Source: Nematostella vectensis (taxonomy: Eukaryota; Cnidaria; Anthozoa; Actiniaria; Edwardsiidae). From it: 64,000 nucleotides of DNA. Under the pieces are notes generated by a model. It saw nothing but the letters and a program-made list of their open reading frames with translations. It made no database searches and had not been told where the DNA came from. This document shows, piece after piece, positions 1 through 13,300 of this stretch. The DNA lies in the NCBI RefSeq assembly GCF_932526225.1, contig NC_064034.1:15698887-15762886 (forward strand), read 5' to 3'. The first letter of the stretch is position 1. Each line of letters starts with the position of its first letter. Both the position numbers and the translations under genes were made by a program.

Positions 1-165
1 AACTGTGTTTTACAAATTTGCAGAATTCGCGGTATTTGTTGTTTTCTAATATACATACAATAGTTCTTAGTGTAGTTTCAATATATATAGTACAGTATGT
101 CTACTTTAGCTAGTAAGAAAAGAAAATAATCACATCTGAAAAAGCCAGAATTAGATTACAATGTA

Positions 166-307
166 AATACTTATTACTGCCATCAATGTAATGGACAGAT
201 AATGCATTCTGTGTCATTGTTTGTCGTGCCAGGCTTACCTTTAATGCCATCACTGTAATGGTTCTCTGGACAGAATATACAGTCTGTGCCATTGGCTGTC
301 ATACCAG
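166..307 (-). repeat. Tandem partial duplication of the end of ELAPOR exon 10 and its donor
   Basis: The last part of exon 10 (about 307-239) is followed at once, inside the intron, by a diverged second copy (about 233-166) of the same 70 bp. On the minus strand both read CCTGGYAYGACARMCAATGR, then a TGT...TCTGTCCA block, then TTACA.TGATGGCA. The second copy has lost 6 bases in the middle, which shifts its frame and gives a stop, so it is probably intronic. It encodes a recognisable echo of the exon (DTECIICP against GTDCIFCP). Confidence 0.75.
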
Positions 308-3300
308 GGTTACATGGAGGACAGTCTTGAGTCCCCCCTGAGGCAGGCAGCTTCACACTGCCCTCAAGATCATCACGGCATATCTTTGGCTCAATCCACT
401 GGAATGTGACTTTGGTGGCATGATTTGCGTCACACTCGGATCTGGTGGAGTAGAAGTCTTGCTCGGTGCAGGGCTTTCTCTGGGTGCAATTTGAGGAGCC
501 TGGACCTGTGGGATGATTTCCGTAATTATTGGCTATGAAATCTTAATAACATTCTTGTTCGTACCTGTGCTTATGCAGAGTCCTTGCTAAGAAGCATAGA
601 AATAAAAAAAGACCTCTATAAGCTATGTGCAGAGTAAGGGAGAGAACATACAAACATACATAAAAATATATGTTATTTACCAGATGGGAGGTCTGTATCG
701 TGAAATACTGTGACCGAGGTCAGTATTTTCAAGGCCGAGATCACAGTATTTCACAATATGGACAGACCCTTAGCTGGGAAATAACATATTAATTTTTTTC
801 CTCAATAGATTTTCCAACTTTGTTTACCTTACGGGCTTATAGTTGCACAAGGCACGGTTTCACTTCTGACTTTTGTCGATGTTTGTGGAGATTTTTTTGC
901 TTATGATCATTCAATAAACTCCATTTTGTATTTCCACACAACTCTTTTAATCCTCCAGAAATACAGAACCTCCAAAGAAGACATTCTCTGAGTTTTGACC
1001 AACAAGTTTGTAAAATCAAGATCTATAACCTTGGGAGTAAAAAATCCAGTTTTGCGCTGGTCATTTTACAAATCAACTCACTATTTTGACCTTTGGAGGT
1101 GAGAGGGCCGGTATCGCGGGGTCCGGATCGTAGGATACCAAACCTCACGAGAGCCAATCAGAGCGCTCGATTTGATGGATACCGGATCCCGAAAAAAAAA
1201 AAATGCTTCTTATGGAGCATAACTTACTTGAAAATTCTGTAACCTCATTACACTGATTGCACTTGGTCGCTCCAGAACTAGAGAAGGAATTCTTGGGGCA
1301 CATCTGGCAACTGAAAAAGCAGTCGTTTTGCTTATTTGCACAAATAAATCAAATGAGCATAAAAATATAGTCTCTACAGGTTAAATTAAACAACCATTGA
1401 AATAAATGTATAATAATTTTGTTGGCACAATTTTGTAGCAATACTTCATCATTTCATAACATGATTTTTTAAAAGATATATACAAAATCTGCCAGGACCC
1501 TAACAATAAAAACATTTTGAATTGATTTTCTACAAAAAGCTCATAAAGCATCAATCAAAGAAGAGTATTCAATGTTGTCCAAAGTATTTACAAAATTCAC
1601 ATATCTCTATATACAGTATGTATGTAAAGAGTGCAGGCACATACAAAGGAAAGAGTTTAATGGACTCACTGAGCTGCAGCCATCTTGTCATTAAAGGTTC
1701 CTGCAGGGCATGGCTGGCACTCAGATGTATAAGCCACACCTTCACAGAAAAATCACCAATTATTACACATACTACTCTTATTAATGAAGGACAATTTTAC
1801 ATCACTGCAAAATACACAAAGAAGCATCACCTCCCATGTAATCAGGATTCTGAAATTTGACAAAAGTCTTGGGCTCGGATTTTGAAACGTGGGTCTCGGT
1901 GCCTCTTGGATTTACCCATCCCTACCCCTAGATAGCCATAATCAATGTGTGTTTGAGTAAAAACTGTCGCCATTATCCCCAATACATTTTAAATTCCATC
2001 ATAACTTAACCAAAATTTTTCAGTGAAATTAATAGACTAGCTATATCGTATTTATTTATGTACAATTTCATGAGCATTTTCATGAGCAATTTCCCTAAAA
2101 GTCGTAGCGACTAGCAATTAACTTGTTCTTTGCTGTATGTTTATAAGATAACCCTCAAATTTTGTTTTAGCTAGTCTCAAGCTTTCCATTATCAAGGCGC
2201 AAGCATTCCGGGACATGGGCGCGAGCTTTCTGTTAGCATTTCGCGAGCATTCCGCATAATGGGCATGAGTTTTCCATTTACGAGCAGTGAGCGTTCGGCT
2301 ACGCGGGCGTGCGTCTTGTCAAATAAGGGAAAACTCTAGGTCAGCTTTCGTGTAAGAGGTCATAGTTTACCTTGCACTTCTATCTCACTGATATAAACAG
2401 AATAACACAAATATTAACCTTGTACTTCTATTTCTATAAACAAAATGACACAGTTTACCTTGTACTTCTATCTCACTGATATAAACAGGGTCTCTCTGTT
2501 CGTGAGATCCATAAGTGATGGCAGACACCTCCCATGTTATCAGGTTACGCCCAGCTTTCAGTGGTATCTGGAATTGTAACATCAAAAGCTTAAAATATGT
2601 TTATTTGCAAGAGTAAACAACAGGCATAAGTACATCAACTTATTACGCATTATGCAATAAGATCAAAAGTATTAGAAATAAAGAAATAAGGAGCTAACAG
2701 AATTTATTTCAAGTTTTTTAAAGCATGACTGAAGTATTACCGTCAAATTTCTCCATTCGTTTTCATTGGTGTTATCTGGATAAATGTTGCCCTTATTAAC
2801 TGAAGACACCCTGCACTGATCATTGCGCAGCTGAAACAGGAGATAAACAGATTAAACCAAAGTAAATATATTCTATGTAATCTACAAGAAATGGCTTTTT
2901 AAATCAATTAAAGGCCCTAAGTCTCCCAAGCAATGTTACCTGGAATTCACAAAAAGGGTAGTCCTATCCCATTTATACAGGAACCTATTGTTTAACTCTA
3001 GTTTACACACAGGCTAACCAACCTCTCAGTCAGTCTCCAGTCAATCCCAGTAACTAGCTAGAATATTTTCACGGTTGATCACCTACTGTAATTGTCCTAT
3101 AATTGTCTTATATCCTAGAATAAAGGTCACAGTAAACTCTCATTGTTTTGTGGTGTGTATTCATTCAGAATAAGCAGTATTTTTAACGCTTGAGCAGTTG
3201 AGGATTGGGCCATGTTACTTGATGCCTCTAAATAGAAGTAAAGGCAGGCAGGCAGGCTTCGGAGACATGCGATCAGATCAAGCGGCCAGAATTGAAGTAC

Positions 3301-6300
3301 GAGTAAAATCTCGAAAATCACCCACCACAGTGCGGTAGAATATAAATGTCTCCATGTCTCCAGCAAGTTTTGGCCTCCCAAACAAACTCTTTCTTCCAGA
3401 AAAGGCTAAGTTTTTACACATTTCGGCAACCCAGAAATGATAGAGGAATCTGTGGATGCAACGCTTTTTGTCACCAGATGCATGCTGTTGGTAAAGCGAT
3501 GCGCTGATTGGTTAATTCAAGCCACGCTGTCAAATTGATTCGAATGTTGCTGAGAGGTTGGTAAGCCTGTGGTTTACATGGCAACATTTCCCCCATTGCA
3601 AGGACTCCTCTTAATCAATCCCCAAATATAGTCACTGAGCAAGGAATCAGGATGCACTTTTGAGATGATATAGCAAGGGTTTAAATTGAAGACCTCCTGC
3701 ACCACTGTAGGGGCAAAATTTTCTAACCAAAAATGCGGACACAAACAGAAAAAATTAAGAAAATCCTCAATTTAATCTATCCCTCCTTTTTCCCTCATAT
3801 TAGCATTTTTTATCTATCTACAATAAAGCAAACAGTTTATACTCACAAACACCCTGAACACAGTGTACAGTCTGTCTGTGAAGTGATACTTGAATGAGAC
3901 TTGGCCATCTCTCTTCAGCTAGCGGGGAGCAATCAAAGGGACATACTGTAAGCACATAGAGTGACAAGAGAGTTTTCCCCAAAAAACTTGTCAATAAAAG
4001 GCATGCTGATGTGCCTATACAATGGCTGCATTAGTCAGTTTGACAATGCACTTACTATATTCTGTGCATGTGATGTGGATCCAGAAACAATTAAAGAAAT
4101 GATGTGAATATGTGATGGTCTGAGTGGGAACTGAATCCATGTGGCCAAGTTTCAATGCATGTTGACATCTACACTATCACAACCATCCTATGTAGCAACT
4201 GACGGCGTGGAAATCACTGATTTACTTACAGTGACTGCATAATTGAGTTGAGAAGTGCACTCATCACCAGAAGAACCAATGCTATCACCAAGCGGCTTCC
4301 ATCCCAACCTCAAAATAGAGCCAGTAAATGTAGTCTGTCAGTTCTTGTGGATATGAGGGGTGCTAATTTGAAGCTATAGCACAATGCTATGTAAGACAGC
4401 TCTGTATGAATACATGTCTTCCATGTCTTCATTGAGAGCTTTGAAGCATAATACTGTATGTATGGTACAGTACAATATATAGGCCAGATGTCATTTTTTT
4501 TTACAAATTTAAAGGTTGGAAATCATGGTTCATGAAAGAGAAATTTGCTATTTCATGGGTCACAAGGGCATGATTTTGCAAATCACTGCTACAATTTTCC
4601 TGTTATCACAGTTTTCAGATCTTATTGGAAGCTGATTGCAAAACAACCATGTATAATATAACAAATTGGCTTCCTAAATGCAATATTTTAGATATCCAAA
4701 TCTTTTTCCCTGTAGATGAAGAAGGTTTTACATATTCTGTTAGCACTGACTGGAAACTAGTACATTACATACTACACAACACTTGCACTCACCACCCTTT
4801 ACTCAACCCAGTTAGTGTATAAACAACTGACTGAGTTTTCAAAAGATAGGTAACAAACTCACTTTGAGCAGTTGCTCCCTTTTTCTTTGGAGAACTCATC
4901 GTCATAACCATATCCTCGATACTGAACAGGTGAACTGTGTGTGTCAAACCCCACAGGAAACTTCCTCCAGTCAGTGAACCTGATCCCACCACCAATACTG
5001 TAATGTCCAGTTGGGCAATCCTTACACTCCAGCTTTTCACTACTTATATCCAGATAGGTTCCTTCTTTGCAGGAAAAAGCTGAAAGGGATATAGTAATGG
5101 TATTTACGAAATTAAGGTTCATTACCTAAGCATACAGTATGGACACCTCTTATTATAAACAAATCAGGTTCCTTAACAAGGCAATGATCAGCTTTTGACC
5201 ACCCAAAAAATTCATACAAACCACTGTACCAACATTTGAGCAGACAACTTTACAGATTTATTCTCTCATACTTTCAAAGCCCTTAAAGTCCAAGTCGATA
5301 ACTTATAATGTCAATGTCACCAGTTACTTCCAGTCAATTACGTACCAAACTCAGAAAAATTTTAATGGTGGAAACATGGAAAACATTTCAAAATTGAAAA
5401 AGCAGTGTGTCTATTGGAAGTTTATTTGAGGAAGTGATAGATAATTTAGAGCCAATGGCCTATTAAATAGCGGGGGATTCTAATAGACTCTTTTGTCGAT
5501 TGAGGCTGCTGTCGGCCCTCCTGAAGTAAACTGCTGCTTTAAAACTTTGAACATTCATGGTGCTCCCCTCCCCCCCATAAAAAAATTTTTTAACACATCT
5601 TGGGGATGTGTTTACTGTAGATGCAGTATGCAGTACGGTCTAAAATTTGATGAATTATTTTTAGATCAAAGCATTTATTAAAATTATGAATCATTTAAAT
5701 ATGAATAATCAACCACTATTCTCATATCTCTTTAAAAAATATCGCCAACGCCAGTTTATCAAATTGCGTGAATTTTCTCACCAAAACAAAATAAAGCAGA
5801 CACTTATTCCGAAGGCTCCGTCTGAAATCACATACGCACTTTACGCAATTAATTATTCGGGATGAGGTTGCTAAACACGGGAGACCTTTGTTTCTTGTTT
5901 TTCAAGCATAAAGATTACGTATACGTATGTACTAAAAATGCAAATGAGAGATAAAGCCATTTTCCTTGGGAAAATGATTAATAACATGCGTACAGTAGCT
6001 ACTGTAACGCATTTAGGTGTTAAAAAAAGTCAAAGTCAAATAATGACACTTTCGATTTGACTTTTCTGCTATTAATTATCACGTTATGCGTTTTTGATTT
6101 TTTTTAGGAAAATTCTCATTTGGTTCTTTTCTGAAACTACGAATAACACCCATGATTATCATGCAAATATAAGCAAAAATCTCACTCAAACTTAAACAGA
6201 TGGCGTAAAAAAATTATTGTATCGTACTTGATTAATGAATTTAAACAGTCTTCGTCGGTAATTTTTCTACCAATGCAATAATAATGTAATAGAGTTTCAT

Positions 6301-6834
6301 ATCCCAAAGAATAGAATGTATATAGAATCCTTCAGTTGCCGCGTAAACTGATAACAATAACGAACGAATTCTTCATTTTTTAACACACATCGGTTATCTA
6401 GAACAACACAAATAATCCTCTTAGAAACAAGAAAATTCCCTAGGATAACTAACACAAATATTTGCAATAATCTCTACAGTTTCGAAGGTTACGTACTGCA
6501 TTCTTTTTGTCTGGTGGGTTTTTGAGCGACTTCACAGGAGTCTGGTGTCTTGGGCACAGCTACGCGATATCTGCCATCGCTTGAATCACATTCGGTAAAA
6601 TCGTACCGAATTTGCTCCTAAAAGGACAGTCATAGAGAAAATACGTTAGAAAAGGAAAATACACTCAGGACATACTTAATAAACACTTTTTCTTACTCAA
6701 TATTTTCAAAATACGACAGTAAAAGTATCGGTAAAACTCACCGGTTTACAGGTTTCCCCTTTTGTAGGACTCAAGAAAATAGCCACAAACACGACAAAAA
6801 AACATATCCTTTTCCCTCGTATATTAAAGCCCAT
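239..6834 (-). CDS. ELAPOR: ELAPOR1/2-like (KIAA1324 family) membrane protein, 5' part, continues beyond window
   Basis: Ten coding exons can be joined in frame on the minus strand: 6834-6742, 6617-6497, 5079-4863, 4308-4230, 3918-3847, 2830-2741, 2567-2459, 1739-1670, 1310-1228 and 505-239, all GT/AG, giving the first 400 aa. The start ATG opens a signal peptide (GKRICFFVVFVAIFLSP). Cys-rich and mannose-6-phosphate-receptor-like stretches follow, with recognisable family blocks: a TECDSSDGRYRVAVPKTP stretch, GHYSIGGGIRFTDWRKFP, an INITIAL-style ITY..EVQGVAYTSECQPCPAGT join, EPKICRDDLEGSVKLPASG and DCPPCNPG. The order matches ELAPOR1/2, type I endosome/lysosome-associated proteins linked in vertebrates to autophagy and secretory-cell biology. 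Human proteins are about 1000 aa, so roughly 60 percent, including the transmembrane segment, lies left of position 1. Identity is by recalled family sequence, not a search. Last visible donor is at 238-233. Confidence 0.9.
667..792. repeat. Foldback (MITE-like) palindrome in an ELAPOR intron
   Basis: Imperfect inverted repeat: ATATGTTATTTACCAG at 668 with GTGAAATACTGTGA near 700 is mirrored by TCACAGTATTTCAC near 739 and CTGGGAAATAACATAT ending near 790. Arms of about 45 nt surround a loop of about 25 nt. No coding content. The rest of this intron (506-1227) shows no gene; 1105-1190 holds another small GC-rich repeat fragment. Confidence 0.7.
2364..2488 (-). repeat. Three tandem copies of the ELAPOR exon 7 / intron donor junction
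   Basis: The true exon 7 end plus donor lies at 2488-2452 (minus strand ...GAAGTACAAG then GTAAAC). A 36/37-identical copy is at 2400-2364 and a more diverged middle copy at about 2440-2411, spaced at about 44 bp. Each outer copy keeps the exon end and the donor GTAAAC, so the intron starts with decoy 5' splice sites. The rest of this intron (1740-2363) shows nothing recognisable. Confidence 0.8.
5405..5560. repeat. Dispersed repeat, second copy at about 48060-48230
   Basis: The two regions share AGAAGTTT/GGAAGTTT, then GATAATTTAGAGC, GGATTCTAATA, TTGTCGGYC and GGAGTAAACTG/GAAGTAAACTG in the same order at similar spacing. This is an unclassified interspersed repeat inside the third ELAPOR intron (5080-6496), which otherwise shows no coding signal. 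Confidence 0.55.
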
Positions 6835-7375
6835 GTTGAAAGGGTAAAACCCTGACTTGTAGAGGCTCCTATTCGATAGGAAGCCAGGGATATCTCTTGG
6901 TTGTTTAGAGATGATCCCCGAGATCTATTTCGGCGACTAGACACAATGCCTCAAGATGGCAGACAAAACTGACCGTGTTCAATGTTCCAATCGAATAACA
7001 ATAACTTCCGGTCTAGTCCTAACCTGACACAGGAATCCCATCTTTATGTTTCTCTTCCTTTTGTATTTGAAAGAGTATTTGTTAATTTCTTATTTCCCCT
7101 ACCAAAAAAAAACTTCTATGATTTTTTTTATTTTGTAGATGTGAAAATATTTATGACAATAAATGCGGGTACGTTAGATTTTAGAGATATTTCGAGTAAG
7201 ACGACAGGTGACGGGGTGCCTGTGGTAGGTAGGAGCGGTCGTTTTCAGTCCTCTGCCACAAGTGATTTTCCAACCATTTTCCAACATGGCAAACAATCAT
7301 GCAACGTGGAGCAATTAGATGATCTACAATATCGACGCGTAGTTCGTCGCCTTTGGGCATCCAGAAATCACCATC
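6835..7375. promoter_or_regulatory. Head-to-head intergenic region, probable bidirectional promoter
   Basis: The ELAPOR start codon (6834, minus) and the SLC37-like start codon (7376, plus) face away from each other across 541 bp. A YY1-like CAAGATGGC sits at 6952-6960. No TATA box at a convincing position was seen. Both 5' UTRs must lie here or in unseen upstream exons. That the region is shared is an inference from spacing only. Confidence 0.45.
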
Positions 7376-10300
7376 ATGGTGACTATCGTACAGAGGAGAC
7401 AAGCATTGAGCTTTGTGATCATTTGGATCGCATATGCATCTACATACCTCTTGCGAAAACCTCTAGGGGTGGTAAGTAGAGCCTCCTGATCCCAAAAACA
7501 ATCAATAAAAGCCCCCTTATATTCTTCTTATACCAGTTAGTTCCTTCTGAGCAGATTTTGTCTGTGTGTGCACCCATGTCAACTTCACCGATTTATAACA
7601 GTGTGTCAACCCGATTTATAACACTGTGTCAACTCCTGGTTTAAAAATTTAACATCATAGATTAACACCAAATATATACCCTTTTCCTAGGGCTCATCAC
7701 CTAACATCTCTTTAGACAAACCTATTTCTAAAAACTACAGCATACTCGCTCTCTGATTGGTCTCATTATAATTAAATTTAAATGAGACCAATCAGAGCAC
7801 TCCTTATTAATCAGAAAAGCAGACAGACCTCATGAATAGTAGAAATTTACAAACACCTTAGCTGCTAAATAACAAAGCCTACTCAGTTTGGTAAAAGTCT
7901 CTGCATTAGGCAGATCTTTCTGGAGTTCCAGGTTTTAATGCGCAATTCAACATTAATCGCATTGAAAAAATAACTTTTCACAATTTGCACATGTTTTACA
8001 AACTAAACTAACTTCTAAATACTGACTTCTAATTGTTGTGACAATTTCAGTGTTTTGTGGTAAACCGCTGACCAGTACTTTTTGTATGACAGTGACTGAC
8101 TAGCCAAGCAAGGTTATTAGAAAACGTTATTGACGATTGGTTTAGTGGAATTAATCACATTTCTATTGAAAGTCGGCAGTATTTGGTAGGAATTTTACCC
8201 AAAATTTCTAAAACCCTAAATAACTTTCTTAAAATCCTCAAATTTTCTGAAAATCTTTAGATTTTTAAAAATCCTGTTTGACTCTAAAAATCTTTAAAAA
8301 AATCGGGAATTATGTATCTAGGCCTATTTTGCCTGGAGTCTGCCAAGGGTTGTGCGAGCAGAGAGAAACTTGGGCACAACACCGGATCATGTCTTTGCCC
8401 GCTCAGCTATATTATGAAATAACATGTAGTACACCTTCTGCGTACATTGGAGAATGCCCTAAAGAGTGGACCACTGACTTCGAATTATTTTTGGGAGCCC
8501 AAAGGTTCTTGTTAGAAAATAATGATTTCGTGCATCATTGCGACGCGAAAAATACTGCAGAAATGTTGTAGTACTTGACAATTCAAATGCTCATGATTTC
8601 TCTATCAGAATTATTTTGTACATCAAAGGTTAATTAAATAAACAGCTCAAGTAAAATCCCTCAAACTTTACTCAACCCTTCAACCCTAGCCTTTCAATAG
8701 AATTTTCCCAATATTGTTTGTTATTTTTAGTGTATAGTTTTTCTTTTCCCTCTTGCTATGTAAATTTCAAGACTGTTTTAACAATTTCTGTCAATAAGTG
8801 ATGGCGCTAATTAGAAAAAGGCACCAGGTCTAGTCAGGCAACTCATTGGATTAGAAAACTTTTTAGAAATAGTTTTTACAGAGCAGTAGCCCAGGGCATC
8901 TTTTACTCCTCTTTCTCTCTTGCTCGCTCCCTGTGTCTCCAATCTCCTTGATGCCATGGGTCCCCCGAGGATGTCAATCCTCTAAAATACTAAGTTATTT
9001 TTAAGTGTGCTCATAACTTTGTCCGACAATACCTTAAAATACTTAATTATCCTTAGTTTTGAATCTTAACTCTGTTCTACAATCCTATAAAAATAATAGG
9101 TTATTTTTAAGTGTACCCATAACTCCGGTCTACGATCCTCGAAAATATTAAGTTCTTTTGAATTGTACTCAGTCTGTTCTACAATCCACTAAAATACTAA
9201 GTTCTTATTAATTGTACTTACCGTATTTACTCATGTATAATATGCACTTATGTATAATACGCACCCCTATTGTTGGGGTCATTTTGTAAAAAAATAGAAA
9301 ATAGAAACTGTATTCGAAAAAATCCTATATAAAAAAATACGTTGAAAAATAACATTCAAAACCAGTGAAAAGTCAATAAAAACAAGCACATAGGAGGCAT
9401 AGATAAACACTAAAACAGTATTTTTATGTTCAAGTTTTTATTTAAATCGTCAAAAGTTACATATTAATGGCGTTACAGCATAATTTATTTATATCCAAGT
9501 ACAGATGACAAACATCTATTTACAATTTCCCTTTTATTTACAGATCTTCAAAACTAAACTAAGGAATGTTACCGCTGTCCATACCTTTATAAAGGTATTC
9601 GGTAGAATTCAGCAGTGTTCAACTCACATTTAGAATCCTTCAAACTCGGATTCGGAAGCAAAGGCAAAAAGTTCTCTCACAATTGAATCATTGTCTGATT
9701 TGTCGTCGCTATCTGTGTCCTGGTACATGAGATCGTCCTCTGTGCCATCCAGGCTGTTGGAGATCTCACACTTGAGGAAAGATCTTTTGATCATAACCTC
9801 CGGGATTCTTTTCCACGCTATAGCTATACAAGAACAAATCAGTTCTTCCGAGGCCCTCCTTTGTCATCCGCCAGTCGTGAACGTATGCTCGCCATCCGCC
9901 ATCCACAAGTCCTTCACCCGATCTTTGAAGGGCTTATTCAAACTGACGGCCAATGGTTGTAGCAGCGACCTAAGTCCTCCAGGAACTACAGCGAGATTGG
10001 TATTTTCTCTTAGGAAAGCCGCCTTTACAGCGTGTGTGACGTGCGCCTCGAAGACATCATAAACAAGCATGCTCCTGTCTCGTGTTATAATTGGTTGCTT
10101 GAGGCAGAGAACAGCGAATCAAGAGCTTTCTTATGTTTGTATTATTATGCAAATCTTTAGCATATCAATTAGGAAGTTTTATGTATAATACGCACCCCGA
10201 TTTTGGAGGTCATTTTGGTTAAAAAAAAGTGTGTATTATAGATGAGTAAATACGGTATAACTTTGTTCTTTAATACCTTGATATACTAAGCCCTTTTTAA

Positions 10301-13300
10301 TTGTAATCATAACTCTGTTCTACAATCGAGTTGACATGGGAACTGGGGATGCGTTGACAAGTTGATGAGAGGACCCGTTGACAAGGTGATGAGAGGAAGC
10401 GTTGACAAGTTGACAAAAAGCTTAGTTGAAGTGAGGATCTAAGGAAAAGTTGACGAGAGGACGCGTTGACAAGTAGATAAGAGGATGCGTTGACAAGTTG
10501 ACAAGAATATAAGTTGAATTGACGATCTAAGGACAAGTTGACGAGAGGACACGTTGACAAGAGGATGTGTTGACAAGTTGACGAGAGGCACGTTCACAAG
10601 TTGACAAGAGGACGCATTGACAAGAAGTTTAGTTGAAGTGAGGATCTAAGGAAGATTTGGCGAGAGGACAAGTTGAGGAAAGGACAAGTTAAAGAAGCTT
10701 AGTTGAAGTGAGGATCTAAGGACAAGTTGACGAAAAGACATGTTGACAAGTTGACAAGCAGCTAAATGGAAGTGGGGATCTATGGACTAGTTGACAAGAG
10801 CACGCGTTGACAAGTTGACAAGAAGCTAAATTGAAGTGAGGATCTAAGGACGAGTTGACAAGAGGACGAGAAGCTAAGTTGAAGTTGGATCTAAGGACAA
10901 CTTGATGAGTGGACGAGTTGACAAGAGGACAAGTTGACAAGAGTTTAAGTGAGGATCTAGGGACAATTTGACGAGAGGAAAAGTTGATGAGAGGACGGGT
11001 TGACAAGAGGACGTGTTGACAAGCTGATGAGAGGATATGTTGACAAGTTGATGAGAGGAGGCGTTGACAAGTTGACGAGATGAGGCATTGACAAGTCAAC
11101 AAAAGGACGTGTTAACAAGCTGACAAGAGGAAGTGTTGCCAAGTTGGCGAAAGGAAGTGTTGACAAGTTGACACAAGGACGAGTTGGCGCGAGGACAAGT
11201 TGATATTAGAACAAGTAAACGTGAGGAAGCATAAGGATACTTGGACGTGGGGACGAGTTTTTTTACAAAACATATAGCTTGGGGTGGGTGGGGGGTGGTG
11301 GGTATTCAGCAATTATTCTGATATAACATTGGGAAATCTATGTATTGTTTTATATACGCTTTATATATGCTTAAATAAGATCTTACACAGATCTTGGTCA
11401 TTATTCTTATCTTTTTGGCGATTAATACTCTTTGTTTTGCATAAACAGTTGTGTCAATTGTTGTCAGTCACCCAAATATACCCTAAAAAAATGCTAACAA
11501 TGTACTGTAAAAATAATCAAGTTCTGTTTTGACATCACTTACACATCCTGTCATTGATGTGAATGGAATGCCCACTTGTGAATGACAACATTCACACAAA
11601 TCCTTACTTAAAAAAATTAAAAACATACCCGCAGGCAATGCAGACAGAGATTCGCAAATTTCCAGCATACTTCTATATTAACATCACATTTTTATTGCAC
11701 TGTTACCACATTATAGATGTCAAATCTCCCTGAATATTGATCGTCAATATTAATGGCATATTCAAATTAAACCTGACAAATTCCCCTGAGTTGCAATGTG
11801 TTCTTAAAAAAGGCACAGACCAAGTCAAGTTTTTAAGGTCAGACCTCTCTATTGTTACTGTCATATTCATCTTTTTGCCTTTATGTTTAGATCAAAGCAG
11901 ACTTAGGCAGTGTCCATAAATTGTCAAGGACCCAGCTTGGCCTGCTTGATACTTCATTACTGCTCCCCTATGCTGTTATGCAGGTATGATACAGTATGTA
12001 ATTCACAAATATTGGACGCAATAAAACCTTGGACTACTTGTACAAGGGTACGTAACATCTGTTAGTTTTTACCAGATTTGAAAGGGGGCTTGATGAAGAA
12101 TGACACAAACATTAGGGGCTCAGAGAATAAAAAAATAGGTTACAATTTAACTTTGAGCTTAGGGGTGAAGGTATGCATGTTACCTGTAACCTGAACTATT
12201 CAGAAATATGCTTTCTCACTGATTTGATCATAAACCACTGCACAGGTTCTTCTTTTAACCATTTTATTAATTTCTGCATTTTACTGATATCAGCTGAAAT
12301 ACAGTTTTTTTTATCCTGCATTGTGGTCTTGTTTAGATTCTACTTGGTTCCTGTGGGGATAAGTTTGGACCCAGACTGGCACTGACAAGTTGTTTAATTG
12401 GATCTGCTCTTTCTATGGTTTGTAACAGTCTGCATGCTTTAATTACAATATTACTTGTCCAGACACTTAACTGATCATTCATTATACTTTTTTTCTTAGT
12501 TTTCATTTGGCTTTTGGAATCATCTTCCCATATTTGCCTTGCTTCTTTTTCTGAATGGTACTTCTCAGGTAAGACAAAGGGCTAACGCTCTTTTACAGTG
12601 GTGAAAAACACACAACTTGTGTTGATTTATTTTCAAGAAAAAAAAGACACCTTTTGTTGTGCCATTTTATTGTTGTATTTTATGTGCTGTTTTGTGTGTC
12701 CAATCCATTACAGCTGAAGTCTATATTTCACAGGCAACAGCTTGGCCAAACTGTGTAAAGACACTCGGCATGTGGTTCAATGATCAGCAGAGGACAACAA
12801 TATTTGGCTTTTTTGGAACTTGCACTTTTGGAGGAGGGATTCTAGGTAGTGCACTAGCGGTGAGGAGGATGCAGCTCTTTTATCCATCTCTTTGTCTTAT
12901 TCCATATCTGTGCAGTACCGCAGGAACAGAATTTACAACAAGTGTGCTAGTCTTTCTTCATCAAATCCTCTCTGGTGCATCTACCTCTGATGTATTCCAG
13001 ACTGCTTGTTCATTTTTAGTCTGTTTTGTCTAGATAAAGTTTGCCCAATCTCAGGTTATAAGTTGATGTAACCAATAGCAGATTTTTTTTAGCTTTAAGT
13101 GCCCTTTAGAAGCCTCAGGTCCAATAACAGAACTGAGACTACATATACTACATATACATCATAATTTTGATCCTGCCTGAGGTGTCTTGTGATGCCTTTG
13201 TTGTATTTGTTCTCCCCTACTCAATTAATTAACTAATTTTATTTATTTACATTTAACAAACTCTTTATATCTTAGGTTCAACTCCAGTCCATGTATGGCC

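Larger units (their letters stand above)
8970..10325. repeat. Diverged tandem repeat of about 55-60 bp interrupted by a pogo element
   Basis: Units carry CTGTTCTACAATCC, AAAATACTAAGTT and TTTTTAATTGTA-like blocks near 8975, 9035, 9080, 9140 and 9180, then again at 10265-10325 after the transposon. The array therefore predates the insertion. Confidence 0.6.

Noticed and set aside
6982-7479. 165-codon open frame overlapping SLC37-like exon 1
   Set aside because: The third frame encodes a typical MFS first transmembrane segment ending exactly at a GTAAGT donor in phase with exon 2; the longer frame has no family features.
8278-8571. 97-codon frame in SLC37-like intron 1
   Set aside because: No recognisable domain, no splice signals joining it to neighbours; retained only as unexplained open sequence.
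10297-11312. Minus-strand Leu/Ser/Val-rich frames
   Set aside because: Translation of the irregular minisatellite in intron 1.
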